Notes under the pieces: generated by a model | The model's database searches: none | Told to the model about the DNA's origin: nothing | What the model saw: only the letters and a program-made list of their open reading frames with translations | NCBI RefSeq assembly: GCF_006970445.1 | Contig: NZ_CP033877.1 | Location: 1,868,750 to 1,932,749, forward strand | Direction: 5' to 3' | Source of the DNA: Stenotrophomonas maltophilia | Lineage (GTDB): Bacteria; Pseudomonadota; Gammaproteobacteria; Xanthomonadales; Xanthomonadaceae | DNA: 64,000 nucleotides | Made by a program: the position numbers and the translations under genes | Shown here: piece after piece, positions 1 through 10,131 of the stretch | Numbering within the stretch: position 1 is the stretch's first letter | Layout: the number at the start of each line of letters is the position of its first letter

Positions 1-200
1 TCGCCGACCACTTCATGCCCTGGTGTCTGCGGGTAGATGTCGCCGCCATAGCCCTGGGTTGCCCAAACGTCCGTGTAGCACATGCCTGATGCGTGGACCT
101 TGACCAGTACCTGGCCCGGTTCGATCACGGGCATCGGCACGTCCTGTACCTGCCACGGCGCATTCGGCCCGGTCATCACAACCGCTTTCATCGTTTTCAT
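1..200 (-). CDS. Zinc-dependent alcohol dehydrogenase, N-terminal fragment
   Basis: The gene runs off the left edge, so only its first 66 codons are seen. They read as the start of the GroES-like domain of a medium-chain dehydrogenase/reductase. Cys41 in a G-M-C-Y-T-D-V context is the expected first catalytic zinc ligand, and G-H-E at 61-63 is the second zinc motif. The enzyme should oxidise an alcohol or reduce an aldehyde with NAD(P) in the cytoplasm; substrate cannot be told from this piece. Two in-frame ATGs exist (200 and 191). The gene is divergent from the LysR-type regulator that follows, which is its likely controller. Confidence 0.85.
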   Translation of the reverse strand, partial: MKTMKAVVMTGPNAPWQVQDVPMPVIEPGQVLVKVHASGMCYTDVWATQGYGGDIYPQTPGHEVVG

Positions 201-307
201 CGTCTTGATCCTGTCCCGGTGGGTGAGCGCCGAGGGCGTGTGCCCGCGGACACCCCGGAGCGTAGAATCGGTTGACTATCAAGACAATCGCTTCAATATT
301 TCACGAT

Positions 308-1231
308 ATGGTGAGTCGTATTCAACAATCCAGTGGAGGTGATCTGGCCGCCTTCACTGCGTTCCTGGCGGTGGCAGCGCATCGGAGCTTCCGCAGTGCG
401 GCGGCGGAGTTGAACATCACGCCCTCGGCGATCAGTCATGCGATCAAGGCGCTCGAGCAGCGGCTGGGTGCGCGCCTGTTCAATCGCACCACGCGCAGCG
501 TCTCGCTGACCGATGCCGGGGAGCGGCTGGCGGAAAAGCTGCGGCCGGCCATGGCCTCGATCGAGGAGGCCCTGCAGTCCGTGGATTCCGAAGCGGGCAC
601 GCCGCGTGGCACGGTCCGCATCAACGCCAGTGAAGGCGCCATACGGCTCGTGCTGAAGCCGGTGCTTGCGCGGTTCCTGCGCCAGTACCCGCAGGTCCAC
701 CTGGACATCGTCAGTGACGGCCGGTTGGGCGATATCGTTTCGGAGGGTTTCGATGCGGGTATCCGCCTGACCGAAGCCGTGCCCCAGGACATGGTCGCGA
801 TTGCCGTGACCGCCCCCATGCGCTTCGCGGCGGTTGCCTCGCCGGCGTACCTGCAGGCGCGTGGGCGGCCACTGCGGCCGCTGGATCTGCATCAGCACGA
901 CTGCATCCGTTTCCGCTTCGAAAGTGGGGCGATCTACCGGTGGGAGTTCGAGCATCAGGGCACCACCGAGCGGGTGAACGTCTCCGGGCCGATCACGCTG
1001 ACGGACCAGCCGTTGATGGTCGACGCGGCCATTGAAGGTATCGGCATTGCCTTCGTTCCCGAGCATCTGGCACTGGAGCCGTTGGCCGATGGCCGCCTGT
1101 TGCGGCTGCTTGAGGACTGGTGTCCTGAATTTCCTGGCCTCTCGCTGTACTACCCAGGCCATCGGCATGTGCCGCCCGGGCTGAAAGCGCTGATCGGTCT
1201 TCTTCAGGAACAGCACGGCGGGCGCGGGTAG
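308..1231 (+). CDS. LysR-family transcriptional regulator
   Basis: A 307-residue protein of usual LysR length. Residues 11-70 form the winged helix-turn-helix, with the recognisable stretch S-A-I-S-H-A-I-K-A-L-E-Q-R-L-G. A periplasmic-binding-protein-like effector domain follows from about residue 95. The ATG at 308 was preferred; an in-frame TTG at 272 would add 12 residues and cannot be excluded. It is divergent from the alcohol dehydrogenase, with about 107 bp between the starts, the classic layout for a LysR protein controlling its neighbour. The inducer is unknown. Confidence 0.85.
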   Translation: MVSRIQQSSGGDLAAFTAFLAVAAHRSFRSAAAELNITPSAISHAIKALEQRLGARLFNRTTRSVSLTDAGERLAEKLRPAMASIEEALQSVDSEAGTPRGTVRINASEGAIRLVLKPVLARFLRQYPQVHLDIVSDGRLGDIVSEGFDAGIRLTEAVPQDMVAIAVTAPMRFAAVASPAYLQARGRPLRPLDLHQHDCIRFRFESGAIYRWEFEHQGTTERVNVSGPITLTDQPLMVDAAIEGIGIAFVPEHLALEPLADGRLLRLLEDWCPEFPGLSLYYPGHRHVPPGLKALIGLLQEQHGGRG

Positions 1232-1291
1232 TTCGGGTAGCGCCGGGCATTGGTCAAGGCAAGGCAGAGCGGCCTGCGCGATAATGCGGCC

Positions 1292-2428
1292 ATGAGCATC
1301 CAAGAGATTTCCCCTGCGCAGGCGCGCGAGCGCCAGGCCCATGGCGCCGTGCTGATAGATGTGCGCGAGGCGCACGAACGGGCCGGCGGAATGGCCGAGG
1401 GCGCGCGCGGCGTGGCCAAGGGCGAGCTGCAGGCCGACCCGGCCGTGCATCTGCCGCGGCACGACCAGGAAATCCTGCTGATCTGCCAGAGCGGCAAGCG
1501 CTCGGCCGATGCCGTGCAGTTCCTGCTGGAGGCCGGCTACACCCGCGTCGCTTCCGTGACGGGCGGCACCGTGGCCTGGCGCGAGCAGTCGCTGCCGCTG
1601 GTGCAGCCGCTGGCCAGCGCCGCCGACCGCGATTTCTACGACCGCTATTCGCGCCACCTGCTGCTGCCGCAGGTGGGCGAGGCCGGCCAGCGTATGCTGC
1701 AGCAGTCACGCGTGCTGGTGCTGGGTGCCGGCGGCCTGGGCGCCCCGGCCGGGTTCTATCTGGCTGCGGCCGGGGTAGGGCACCTGCGCTTCGCCGACCA
1801 CGACCGCGTGGAGCGCAGCAACCTGCACCGGCAGATCGTGCATACCGAAGCCAGCGTCGGCCAGCTCAAGGTTGATTCCGCGCGCGAGCGGCTGCTGGCG
1901 CTGAACCCGTCGATCGAGGTCGAGGCGGTGCCGGAGCGGGTCACGTCCGAGAACGTGGATGCGCTGTTGGAGGGCGTGGACGTGGTGCTGGACGGCTCGG
2001 ACAACTTCCCGCTGCGCTACCTGCTCAACGACGCCTGCATCAAGCACGCCACGCCACTGGTGTATGCCGCCATCGAGCGCTTTGACGGCCAGGTAAGCGT
2101 GTTTGACGCTGGCCGCCAGCGTGGCGTGGCGCCGTGCTACCGCTGCCTGTTCCCGGAGCCGCCGCCGCCAGAGTTCGCGCCGAACTGCTCCGAGGCCGGC
2201 GTGCTGGGTGTGCTGCCAGGTCTGGCCGGTGTGCTGCAGGCCACCGAGGTACTGAAGCTGCTGCTGGGCATCGGCGAGCCGCTGGTCGGCCGCCTGCTGC
2301 GCTTCGATGCGCTGGGCATGCGCTTCCGCGAGACCGGCATCCGGCCGGACCCGCTTTGCCCGGTGTGCGCGCCGGGCGTGCCGTTCCCGGGGTATATCGA
2401 TTACGCCGCGTTTTGCCGGGGCGGGTGA
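1292..2428 (+). CDS. moeB: Rhodanese / MoeB-ThiF adenylyltransferase fusion
   Basis: A 378-residue two-domain protein. Residues 1-105 are a rhodanese domain with candidate persulfide cysteine Cys65 in the loop C-Q-S-G-K-R. Residues 112-375 are an E1-like ThiF/MoeB domain with the nucleotide loop G-A-G-G-L-G (145-150) and a zinc site of two CxxC pairs, Cys282/Cys285 and Cys356/Cys359. By family knowledge it adenylates the C-terminal Gly-Gly of MoaD and/or ThiS, and the rhodanese part can supply sulfur, as in eukaryotic MOCS3; here the rhodanese is N-terminal rather than C-terminal. No moa or thi genes adjoin it. Its 3' end has been copied downstream. Confidence 0.9.
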   Translation: MSIQEISPAQARERQAHGAVLIDVREAHERAGGMAEGARGVAKGELQADPAVHLPRHDQEILLICQSGKRSADAVQFLLEAGYTRVASVTGGTVAWREQSLPLVQPLASAADRDFYDRYSRHLLLPQVGEAGQRMLQQSRVLVLGAGGLGAPAGFYLAAAGVGHLRFADHDRVERSNLHRQIVHTEASVGQLKVDSARERLLALNPSIEVEAVPERVTSENVDALLEGVDVVLDGSDNFPLRYLLNDACIKHATPLVYAAIERFDGQVSVFDAGRQRGVAPCYRCLFPEPPPPEFAPNCSEAGVLGVLPGLAGVLQATEVLKLLLGIGEPLVGRLLRFDALGMRFRETGIRPDPLCPVCAPGVPFPGYIDYAAFCRGG

Positions 2429-2773
2429 AGCCGGCCGGGGAGTGGATTGGTAGATGCCGACCTTGGTCGGCGCTCTCGTGCCAACCAAGGTTGGCACCTA
2501 CCGAAGCGGGCGCATGGTTGGCAGCTACCGAAGCGGGCGCATGGTTTCGGGATCCGGCATCCGGCCGGACCCGCACTGCCCGGTGTGTGCGCGGGGTGTG
2601 CCGTTCCCGGGGTATATCGATTACGCCGCGTTTTGTCGGGGCGGATGAACCCGGCAGGGGAGTGCGTTGGTAGATGCCGACCTTGGTCGGTGCTTTCGTG
2701 CCAACCAAGGTTGGCACCCACCGAAGCGGGTGCAAGGTTGGCACCCACCGACGCGGATGCATGGTTTCGGGAT
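2334..2773 (+). repeat. 220-bp tandem duplication: moeB 3' end plus SMAG palindromes
   Basis: Positions 2334-2553 and 2554-2773 are two diverged copies with a 220-bp period. Each holds the last 30 codons and stop of moeB (stops at 2426-2428 and 2646-2648) followed by two GTAG-headed hairpins (about 2450-2502 and 2670-2722). Copy one also carries an inner 27-bp repeat starting at 2501 and 2528. The second moeB tail still reads through to its stop and keeps the CxxC zinc pair but has no start or nucleotide domain, so it is a remnant. This accounts for most of the gap before the antiporter gene; nothing else was seen up to 2898. Confidence 0.85.
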
Positions 2774-2898
2774 GATGCTGGGGGTCGCTCCTCACATCGT
2801 TCCACCTCCAAGACAATCCGGCGCAACATGCGTGCTATTGCCGTCATCGGCATTGCTCTATTGTTGAACCCGATTCTGGATCTTGGGGAAAACACCGC

Positions 2899-4731
2899 AT
2901 GGCGGTAGAAGCAGCGACCAGCGAGCTGGTCAAGGTCGTGGCCCTGTTGGGCGCGGCGGTGGTGATGGTGCCCCTGTTCCGCCGGGCCGGCCTGGGCTCG
3001 GTGCTGGGCTACTTCGCTGCCGGCCTGGCGATCGGACCGTTCGGGCTGGGCTGGTTCTCCGACCCCCAGGCGATCCTGCATACCGCCGAGCTCGGCGTGG
3101 TGATGTTCCTGTTCGTGATCGGCCTGGAGATGCGGCCCTCGCACCTGTGGAGCCTGCGCAAGGAAATCTTCGGGCTGGGCACGCTGCAGATCGTCACCTG
3201 TGCGGTGGTGCTGACCAGCATCGCCAAGCTGTTCGGGTTGCCCTGGCAGGTGGCCTTCATCGGCGCCACCGGCTTCGTGCTGACCTCCACCGCGGTGGTG
3301 ATGCAGCTGCTGGCCGAGCGCGGTGACATCGCGCTGCCGTCGGGGCAGAAGATCGTCTCCATCCTGCTGTTCGAAGACCTGCTGATCGTGCCGTTGCTGG
3401 CCTTGGTGGCGTGGATGGGGCCGAGCGCGGGCAGTGCCGATGGCGAGGGTTCGCGCTGGTTGTCGGTGGCGATCGGCGTCGGTGCCATCGTCGGCCTCGT
3501 GCTGGTCGGCCGCTTCCTGCTCAACCCGCTGTTCCGCGTGCTGGCCGAATCGAAGGCGCGCGAAGTGATGACCGCCGCCGCGCTGCTGGTGGTGCTGGGT
3601 GCAGCGCTGCTGATGCAGCTGTCCGGCCTGTCGATGGCGATGGGCGCGTTCCTGGCCGGTGTGCTGCTGAGCGAGTCGACCTTCCGCCACCAGATCGAGG
3701 CGGACATTGAACCGTTCCGCGGCATCCTGCTCGGCCTGTTCTTCCTCAGCGTGGGCATGGCGCTGGACCTGAGCGTGGTGGCCGCGCACTGGCAGCTGAT
3801 CCTGGGCCTGGTGCTGGCGTTGATGGCGGCCAAGGCGCTGTGCATCTACGTGGTGGCGCGCGTGATGGGTAGCGACCACGCGCAGGCGCTGGACCGTGGC
3901 GTGCTGATGGCGCAGGGTGGCGAGTTCGCCTTCGTGCTGTTCTCCGCCGCCGCATCGGCCGGCGTGATTGACCTGGAGATCAATGCCAACTTCACCGCCG
4001 TGGTGGTGCTGTCGATGGCGCTGACCCCGCTGGTGGTACTGGTCTACAAGCGCATCGCACCGAAGCCGACGGTGAACATGGACGGCGTGGACGAGGCCGA
4101 CGGCCTGTCCGGCAGCGTGCTGCTGATCGGCTTCGGTCGCTTCGGCCAGGTTGCCAGCCAGTCGCTGCTGGCGCGCGACGTGGACGTGACCATCATCGAC
4201 AACGATGTGGAGATGATCCAGAGCGCGGCGCGCTTCGGTTTCAAGATCTATTACGGCGATGGCACGCGACTGGACGTGCTGCATGCTTCGGGCGCGGCCA
4301 CGGCACGTGCGATTGCAGTGTGCGTGGACAAGGCCGAGGCCGCCGACCGTATCGTTGAACTGGTGGCGCATGAGTTCCCGCAGGCCAAGTTGATGGTGCG
4401 CTCGTTCGACCGCGAGCATTCGCTGCGGCTGATCCATGCCGGTGTCGATTTCCAGATACGCGAGACGTTTGAGTCGGCGGTGCTGTTTGGCCAGGCTGCG
4501 CTGGTGGAGCTGGGTGCGGATGAGGATGACGCGGTGGAGATTGCCGAGCAGATCCGCCGCCGCGATGCCGAGCGTTTTGAGCTGGAAATTGCCGGTGGTG
4601 GTTTGAATGCCGGCGCGCGGATGATCTACGGCAACAGCGCGCAGGGCGTACCGACGCCGACCCCGTTCACCGCACCGAAGCGCGCGAGCAAGACGCTGAA
4701 CCCGCAGGATGTGCCGGAAGAGGAAGAGTAG
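2899..4731 (+). CDS. KefB/KefC-type cation:proton antiporter with RCK domain (CPA2)
   Basis: A 610-residue inner-membrane protein. Residues 8-390 carry about 12 hydrophobic segments of the CPA2 Na+/H+ exchanger fold, including the A-T-G-F-V-L-T-S-T-A-V-V segment and the acidic F-E-D-L-L-I-V-P segment typical of Kef proteins. Residues from about 400 are a Rossmann RCK/TrkA-N domain starting G-F-G-R-F-G, with the acidic end of the second strand at I-I-D-N-D. The role is K+ efflux, probably ligand- or glutathione-adduct-gated. No KefF/KefG-like ancillary gene is adjacent, so glutathione gating is a guess. It is transcribed alone and followed by an inverted SMAG pair. Confidence 0.88.
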   Translation: MAVEAATSELVKVVALLGAAVVMVPLFRRAGLGSVLGYFAAGLAIGPFGLGWFSDPQAILHTAELGVVMFLFVIGLEMRPSHLWSLRKEIFGLGTLQIVTCAVVLTSIAKLFGLPWQVAFIGATGFVLTSTAVVMQLLAERGDIALPSGQKIVSILLFEDLLIVPLLALVAWMGPSAGSADGEGSRWLSVAIGVGAIVGLVLVGRFLLNPLFRVLAESKAREVMTAAALLVVLGAALLMQLSGLSMAMGAFLAGVLLSESTFRHQIEADIEPFRGILLGLFFLSVGMALDLSVVAAHWQLILGLVLALMAAKALCIYVVARVMGSDHAQALDRGVLMAQGGEFAFVLFSAAASAGVIDLEINANFTAVVVLSMALTPLVVLVYKRIAPKPTVNMDGVDEADGLSGSVLLIGFGRFGQVASQSLLARDVDVTIIDNDVEMIQSAARFGFKIYYGDGTRLDVLHASGAATARAIAVCVDKAEAADRIVELVAHEFPQAKLMVRSFDREHSLRLIHAGVDFQIRETFESAVLFGQAALVELGADEDDAVEIAEQIRRRDAERFELEIAGGGLNAGARMIYGNSAQGVPTPTPFTAPKRASKTLNPQDVPEEEE

Positions 4732-4816
4732 CCCCGGTAGTGCCGGCCGCTGGCCGGCAGATACGGAAACGTTCCGACGTCATGAGGTTGCCGGCCAGCG
4801 GCCGGCACTACCGGGG
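4732..4816. repeat. Inverted pair of SMAG palindromes
   Basis: The outer arms ccccggtag (4732-4740) and ctaccgggg (4808-4816) are exact inverse copies, each next to a GC-rich hairpin of the form gccggccgctggccggc. This is the dimeric head-to-head form of the S. maltophilia GTAG (SMAG) element. It lies one base after the antiporter stop and could form a long hairpin in the mRNA that ends or stabilises that transcript. Confidence 0.8.
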
Positions 4817-4895
4817 CGCGTGTCGACGTGCGGCGGTGGGCGAGGGGGCCTGAATCGGGGACAATAGCGTCCCCGCCGCCCCACGCCCGCTCCCG

Positions 4896-5774
4896 ATGAC
4901 CGATTCCGCCTCCCAGCTTCCTGCCCGCATCCTTGATGGCCGCCGTATCGCCGAGGACCTGCTCGACAGCCTGAAGGTGCGCGTCGACGCCCGCGTGGCC
5001 GCCGGTGGCAGCCGTCCGGGCCTGGCCGTGGTGTTGGTGGGCGGCGACCCGGCCTCGACCGTGTACGTGCGCAACAAGCGCCGCGCCGCCGAGAAGGTCG
5101 GCATCGAGGCGCATGACTACGATCTGCCGGCCGGTACCACCGAAGCCGAGCTGCTCGACCTGATCGACCAGCTCAACGCCGATCCGAAGATCAACGGCAT
5201 CCTGATCCAGCTGCCGCTGCCGGGCATCCCCGACGCGCGCCGCCTGATCCAGCGCATCGACCCGCGCAAGGACGTGGACGGCTTCCACCCGGAAAACGTC
5301 GGCCACCTGGCCCTGCGCGAGTTCGGCCTGCGCCCGTGCACCCCGCGTGGCATCACCACGCTGCTGGGCCACACCGACCAGCCGGTGCGCGGCCGCAACG
5401 CCACCATCGTGGGCGTGAGCAACCACGTCGGCCGCCCGATGGGCCTGGAGCTGCTGATTGCCGGCTGCACCGTGACCAGCTGCCACAAGTTCACCCCCAA
5501 GGACGTGCTGGAACAGGCCGTGCGCAACGCCGACATCCTGGTGGTGGCGGTGGGCCGCCCGGGCATCGTGCCGGGCGAGTGGGTGAAGCCGGGCGCGGTG
5601 GTGATCGATGTGGGTATCAACCGGTTGGATGACGGCCGGTTGGTGGGCGATGTTGGGTTTGAAGCGGCGGCCCAGCGGGCCAGCTGGATCACCCCGGTGC
5701 CGGGTGGCGTGGGCCCGATGACCGTGGCCACGTTGATGCAGAACACCCTGGAAGCCGCGGAAGCGCTGAGCTGA
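4896..5774 (+). CDS. folD: Bifunctional methylene-THF dehydrogenase / methenyl-THF cyclohydrolase
   Basis: A 292-residue protein of the usual FolD length. It interconverts 5,10-methylene-, 5,10-methenyl- and 10-formyl-tetrahydrofolate in the cytoplasm with NADP, feeding purine and formyl-methionine synthesis. Visible signatures are Y-V-R-N-K (cyclohydrolase lysine region), [16 protein letters not shown] and the Rossmann loop [11 protein letters not shown]. The ATG at 4896 gives the standard N-terminus. It stands between two SMAG repeat blocks and is probably monocistronic, although guaB and guaA downstream use the same one-carbon/purine economy. Confidence 0.95.
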   Translation: MTDSASQLPARILDGRRIAEDLLDSLKVRVDARVAAGGSRPGLAVVLVGGDPASTVYVRNKRRAAEKVGIEAHDYDLPAGTTEAELLDLIDQLNADPKINGILIQLPLPGIPDARRLIQRIDPRKDVDGFHPENVGHLALREFGLRPCTPRGITTLLGHTDQPVRGRNATIVGVSNHVGRPMGLELLIAGCTVTSCHKFTPKDVLEQAVRNADILVVAVGRPGIVPGEWVKPGAVVIDVGINRLDDGRLVGDVGFEAAAQRASWITPVPGGVGPMTVATLMQNTLEAAEALS

Positions 5775-5784
5775 CGTTTTGGGG

Positions 5785-6140
5785 TGGGTGCCGATCGTTG
5801 CTCGGCACAATGCTGGGGCAGGCCGATGACCCGCTCCTGGTAGGTGCCAACCTTGGTTGGCACACATCCATCGGGACCTCCGGCCCATCTGGGGCAACGG
5901 TGCCGGACGGATCGTGCCAACCAAGGTTGGCACCTACCAAAGGCAGTTCCAGGACTGGCCCGAGTGATCCTCTTGAGGTGGGTGTCGACCGTTGGTCGGC
6001 ACAATGCCGGGGCAGGCCGATGACCCGCTCCTGGTAGGTGCCAACCTTGGTTGGCACATCCATCGGGGCCATTAGCCCATCTGGGGTCCAGGTGCCGGAC
6101 GGGCCGTGCCAACCAAGGTTGGCACCTACCAAAGGCGGTA
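5785..6140. repeat. 194-bp tandem duplication of SMAG palindrome block
   Basis: Two similar units start near 5785 and 5979 with a 194-bp period; the shared word ggcacaatg lies at 5804 and 5998. Each unit contains a short gatcg/tcggc hairpin, then GTAGGTGCCAACCTTGG and its inverse some 70 bp further on, i.e. an inverted SMAG pair. The whole folD-guaB gap (5775-6261) is taken up by this block plus about 120 bp carrying the guaB leader. No gene was found in it. Confidence 0.8.
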
Positions 6141-6207
6141 TACCGTCGGCCCCGACGGCCCCCCTGAACCAATCGCCGCCCGCGCGACACTGCGTCGCAT
6201 CTACCCC

Positions 6208-7725
<1,518 letters not shown>

Positions 7726-7740
7726 CGCGGGCCGGGCAAA

Positions 7741-7775
7741 GAGGAACGAGGAAGCTGATTCCCGTTCCTCTTTTT
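7741..7775 (+). terminator. Intrinsic terminator after guaB
   Basis: Arms gaggaacg (7741-7748) and cgttcctc (7763-7770) pair exactly, with an inner ggaa/ttcc helix, and are followed at once by five T residues. This is a textbook rho-independent terminator between guaB and guaA. Confidence 0.85.
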
Positions 7776-7829
7776 CCATCTGCTGCTGCAAATCTGATTT
7801 CGTTTTCCCTACTGCATTGCCAGGGCGCC

Positions 7830-9395
7830 ATGACCAACATCCATAACGACAAGATCCTGATCCTCGATTTCGGCGCGCAGTACACGCAGCTGATCGCACG
7901 CCGCATCCGCGAGCTGGGCGTCTACTGCGAAATCTGGGCGTGGGACCACAACCCGGCCGAGATCGCGGCGTTCGGCGCCAAGGGCATCATCCTGTCCGGT
8001 GGCCCGGAATCGACCACGCTGCCGGGTGCCCCGGCCGCGCCGCAGGAAGTTTTCGACAGCGGCCTGCCGATCTTCGGCATCTGCTACGGCATGCAGACCC
8101 TGGCCGCCCAGCTGGGCGGTGCCACCGAAGCCGCCGACCAGCGCGAATTCGGCCATGCCGAAGTGAACGTGATCAACCCGGATGCACTGTTCAAGGGCCT
8201 GAGCGACCACGGCGGCGAGCCGAAGCTGAATGTCTGGATGAGCCACGGCGACCACGTCTCCGTCGCACCGCCGGGCTTCACCATCACCGCCACCACCGAC
8301 CGCATCCCGGTGGCCGCCATGGCCAACGAAGAAAAGCGCTGGTACGGCGTGCAATTCCACCCGGAAGTGACCCACACCCTGCAGGGCCAGGCGCTGCTGC
8401 GCCGCTTCGTGGTGGACGTGTGCGGCTGCCAGACCCTGTGGACCGCGGCCAACATCATCGACGACCAGATCGCCCGCGTGCGCGAACAGGTGGGCGATGA
8501 CGAAGTGATCCTGGGCCTGTCCGGCGGCGTCGACTCGTCCGTGGTGGCCGCGCTGCTGCACAAGGCCATCGGCGAAAAGCTGACCTGCGTGTTCGTGGAT
8601 ACCGGCCTGCTGCGCTGGCAGGAAGGCGACCAGGTGATGGCGATGTTCGCCGAGCACATGGGCGTGAAGGTGGTGCGCGTGAATGCCGCCGACCGTTACT
8701 TTGCTGCGCTGGAAGGCGTGAGCGACCCGGAAGCCAAGCGCAAGATCATCGGCAACCTGTTCGTTGAGATCTTCGACGAAGAGTCGAACAAGCTGAAGAA
8801 CGCCAAGTGGCTGGCGCAGGGCACCATCTACCCGGACGTGATCGAGTCGGCCGGCAGCAAGACCGGCAAGGCGCATGTGATCAAGAGCCACCACAACGTG
8901 GGCGGCCTGCCGGAGCACATGAAGCTGGGCCTGGTGGAGCCGCTGCGCGAGCTGTTCAAGGACGAAGTGCGCCGCCTGGGCGTCGAGCTGGGCCTGCCGC
9001 GCACCATGGTCTACCGCCATCCGTTCCCGGGCCCGGGCCTGGGCGTGCGTATCCTGGGCGAAGTGAAGCGCGAGTACGCCGAACTGCTGGCCAAGGCCGA
9101 TGCCATCTTCATTGATGAGCTGCGCAAGGCCGATCTGTACGACAAGACCAGCCAGGCGTTTGCCGTGTTCCTGCCGGTGAAGTCGGTGGGCGTGGTGGGT
9201 GATGCGCGCGCTTATGAGTGGGTGATTGCGCTAAGGGCGGTGGAGACGATCGACTTCATGACGGCGCATTGGGCGCATCTGCCGTATGAGTTCCTGGGGA
9301 CGGTGAGCAACCGGATCATCAATGAGTTGCGGGGGGTGTCGCGGGTCGTCTATGACATCTCGGGGAAGCCACCGGCTACTATTGAGTGGGAATGA
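7830..9395 (+). CDS. guaA: GMP synthase (glutamine-hydrolysing)
   Basis: A 521-residue enzyme of normal length that aminates XMP to GMP using glutamine and ATP. Residues 1-200 are a class I glutamine amidotransferase with nucleophile Cys85 in G-I-C-Y-G-M-Q and the H-P-E of the triad near 175. The ATP pyrophosphatase domain has the PP-loop L-S-G-G-V-D-S-S near residue 230, followed by the C-terminal dimerisation domain ending K-P-P-A-T-I-E-W-E. The last 60 codons are less GC-biased at third positions than the rest, in keeping with a crossover point: the 3' end of guaA is a known integration site for mobile islands, and one begins directly downstream. Confidence 0.96.
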   Translation: MTNIHNDKILILDFGAQYTQLIARRIRELGVYCEIWAWDHNPAEIAAFGAKGIILSGGPESTTLPGAPAAPQEVFDSGLPIFGICYGMQTLAAQLGGATEAADQREFGHAEVNVINPDALFKGLSDHGGEPKLNVWMSHGDHVSVAPPGFTITATTDRIPVAAMANEEKRWYGVQFHPEVTHTLQGQALLRRFVVDVCGCQTLWTAANIIDDQIARVREQVGDDEVILGLSGGVDSSVVAALLHKAIGEKLTCVFVDTGLLRWQEGDQVMAMFAEHMGVKVVRVNAADRYFAALEGVSDPEAKRKIIGNLFVEIFDEESNKLKNAKWLAQGTIYPDVIESAGSKTGKAHVIKSHHNVGGLPEHMKLGLVEPLRELFKDEVRRLGVELGLPRTMVYRHPFPGPGLGVRILGEVKREYAELLAKADAIFIDELRKADLYDKTSQAFAVFLPVKSVGVVGDARAYEWVIALRAVETIDFMTAHWAHLPYEFLGTVSNRIINELRGVSRVVYDISGKPPATIEWE

Positions 9396-9407
9396 GTTGA
9401 AAGAACG

Positions 9408-9436
9408 AGGGCGCCGAGAGGCGCCCTTGTTGTTTG
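9408..9436 (+). terminator. Intrinsic terminator after guaA
   Basis: A perfect 8-bp stem agggcgcc/ggcgccct (9408-9415 and 9420-9427) with a GAGA tetraloop is followed by a T-rich tract (ttgttgttt). It ends guaA transcription before the island. Confidence 0.8.
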
Positions 9437-9491
9437 TGGTGCGTGCCCTGGTGTTCTCTTTTCGAAACTTTTGGCACGTCGCGCTGGATTT

Positions 9492-9762
9492 GTAGCAAGG
9501 TCAGAATCTGCCGGCCACCTCGTACGCATGAGCCTTCAACTGCAGGCTGCCTTCGGATTAGCAATATGCATGGCTGCGGCATCAGTATGCACAGATGCGA
9601 TATGAAGTATTGACGGGGTGGAAGTCACCAGCAGCAGACGGACCTGGCAAGGCTCAATTCGCTCTGTCGCAGCGCTTGGTCGACCGCCACGCCCGCCAGC
9701 AAATCAGCCGTGAACTTGGGCATGAGCGGTTGACGGTGACGTCGATCTATCTGGGAGCTTGA
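9492..9762 (+). pseudogene. Decayed tyrosine-recombinase integrase (integrase_1 type)
   Basis: Two reading frames together spell parts of a mobile-island integrase. Frame one, 9522-9560, gives V-R-M-S-L-Q-L-Q-A-A-F-G-L, the start of the catalytic half. It jumps, without the usual residues in between (roughly 90 by comparison with the family), to a second frame. From 9574 that frame gives L-R-H-Q-Y-A-Q, then L-T-G-W-K and finally R-E-L-G-H-E-R-L-T with the Y-L-G tail and a stop at 9760-9762. The R-H-x-Y and G-H motifs are those of tyrosine recombinases. The internal deletion and one-base shift make it non-functional. It marks the guaA-side edge of the defence island. Confidence 0.75.
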
Positions 9763-9802
9763 GGTTGGCTAGGCTGATGAATAAATATTATCCCAATGAT
9801 AG

Positions 9803-9832
9803 ACTTTAGACGATTTAAGACGACTTAAGAAC
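9803..9832. repeat. Three 10-bp tandem repeats upstream of the HTH gene
   Basis: Consecutive 10-base units ACTTTAGACG, ATTTAAGACG and ACTTAAGAAC lie head to tail 23 bp before the HTH start. A period of one helical turn puts each unit on the same DNA face, as expected of binding sites for an excisionase-like or repressor protein. The surrounding DNA is AT-rich, so the array may overlap the operon promoter. Confidence 0.55.
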
Positions 9833-9854
9833 ATAATTCCAGAGCGCCATCGAC

Positions 9855-10064
9855 ATGAGCACTGAACCATGGGTGACTGCTGATCACGTGGCCCAGCATC
9901 TCGGTGTCGCCAAAGACACTGTTTATCGCTGGAGAGAGCGCAAGGGCCTACCAGCGCACCGTGTGGGGCGGCTGTGGAAGTTTCAGTTGTCCGAAGTGGA
10001 CGAGTGGGTGCGCGCAGGCGGAGCCGACGAAGGTGCCACTGAGTCAGGGAGTGAACACACATGA
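9855..10064 (+). CDS. Excisionase-like helix-turn-helix DNA-binding protein
   Basis: A 69-residue protein made almost wholly of one HTH_17/excisionase (MerR-like) domain at residues 6-55, with the typical pattern A-x-H-L-G-V-x-K-D-T-V-Y-R-W, then G-L-P-A-H-R-V-G-R-L-W-K-F and a closing E-V-D-E-W-V. The last 15 residues are acidic and polar. Such proteins act as recombination directionality factors or as small regulators in mobile elements. It lies 67 bp before hsdR in the same direction and just after the three tandem repeats, so it may bind them and control the restriction operon. Partner integrase is dead. Confidence 0.8.
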   Translation: MSTEPWVTADHVAQHLGVAKDTVYRWRERKGLPAHRVGRLWKFQLSEVDEWVRAGGADEGATESGSEHT

Positions 10065-10131
10065 GCACTACGGCTTTTACCCGCTCATGCAATGGCGCTA
10101 GTAGACCATTTGGGTCCTTGAGAAAAGAGTC

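Noticed and set aside
2454..2648. A 64-codon gene ending like MoeB
   Set aside because: It is the copied 3' end of moeB joined to SMAG sequence, with no adenylation domain and no RBS.
2401..4437. Long minus-strand open frame (678 codons) opposite the antiporter gene
   Set aside because: Histidine/glutamine/arginine-rich text is the mirror of high-GC codon bias. The plus strand has clear Kef motifs.
5785..6140. CRISPR-like array
   Set aside because: The repeats are only two units of 194 bp, made of inverted SMAG pairs. There is no short regular repeat-spacer pattern or cas gene.
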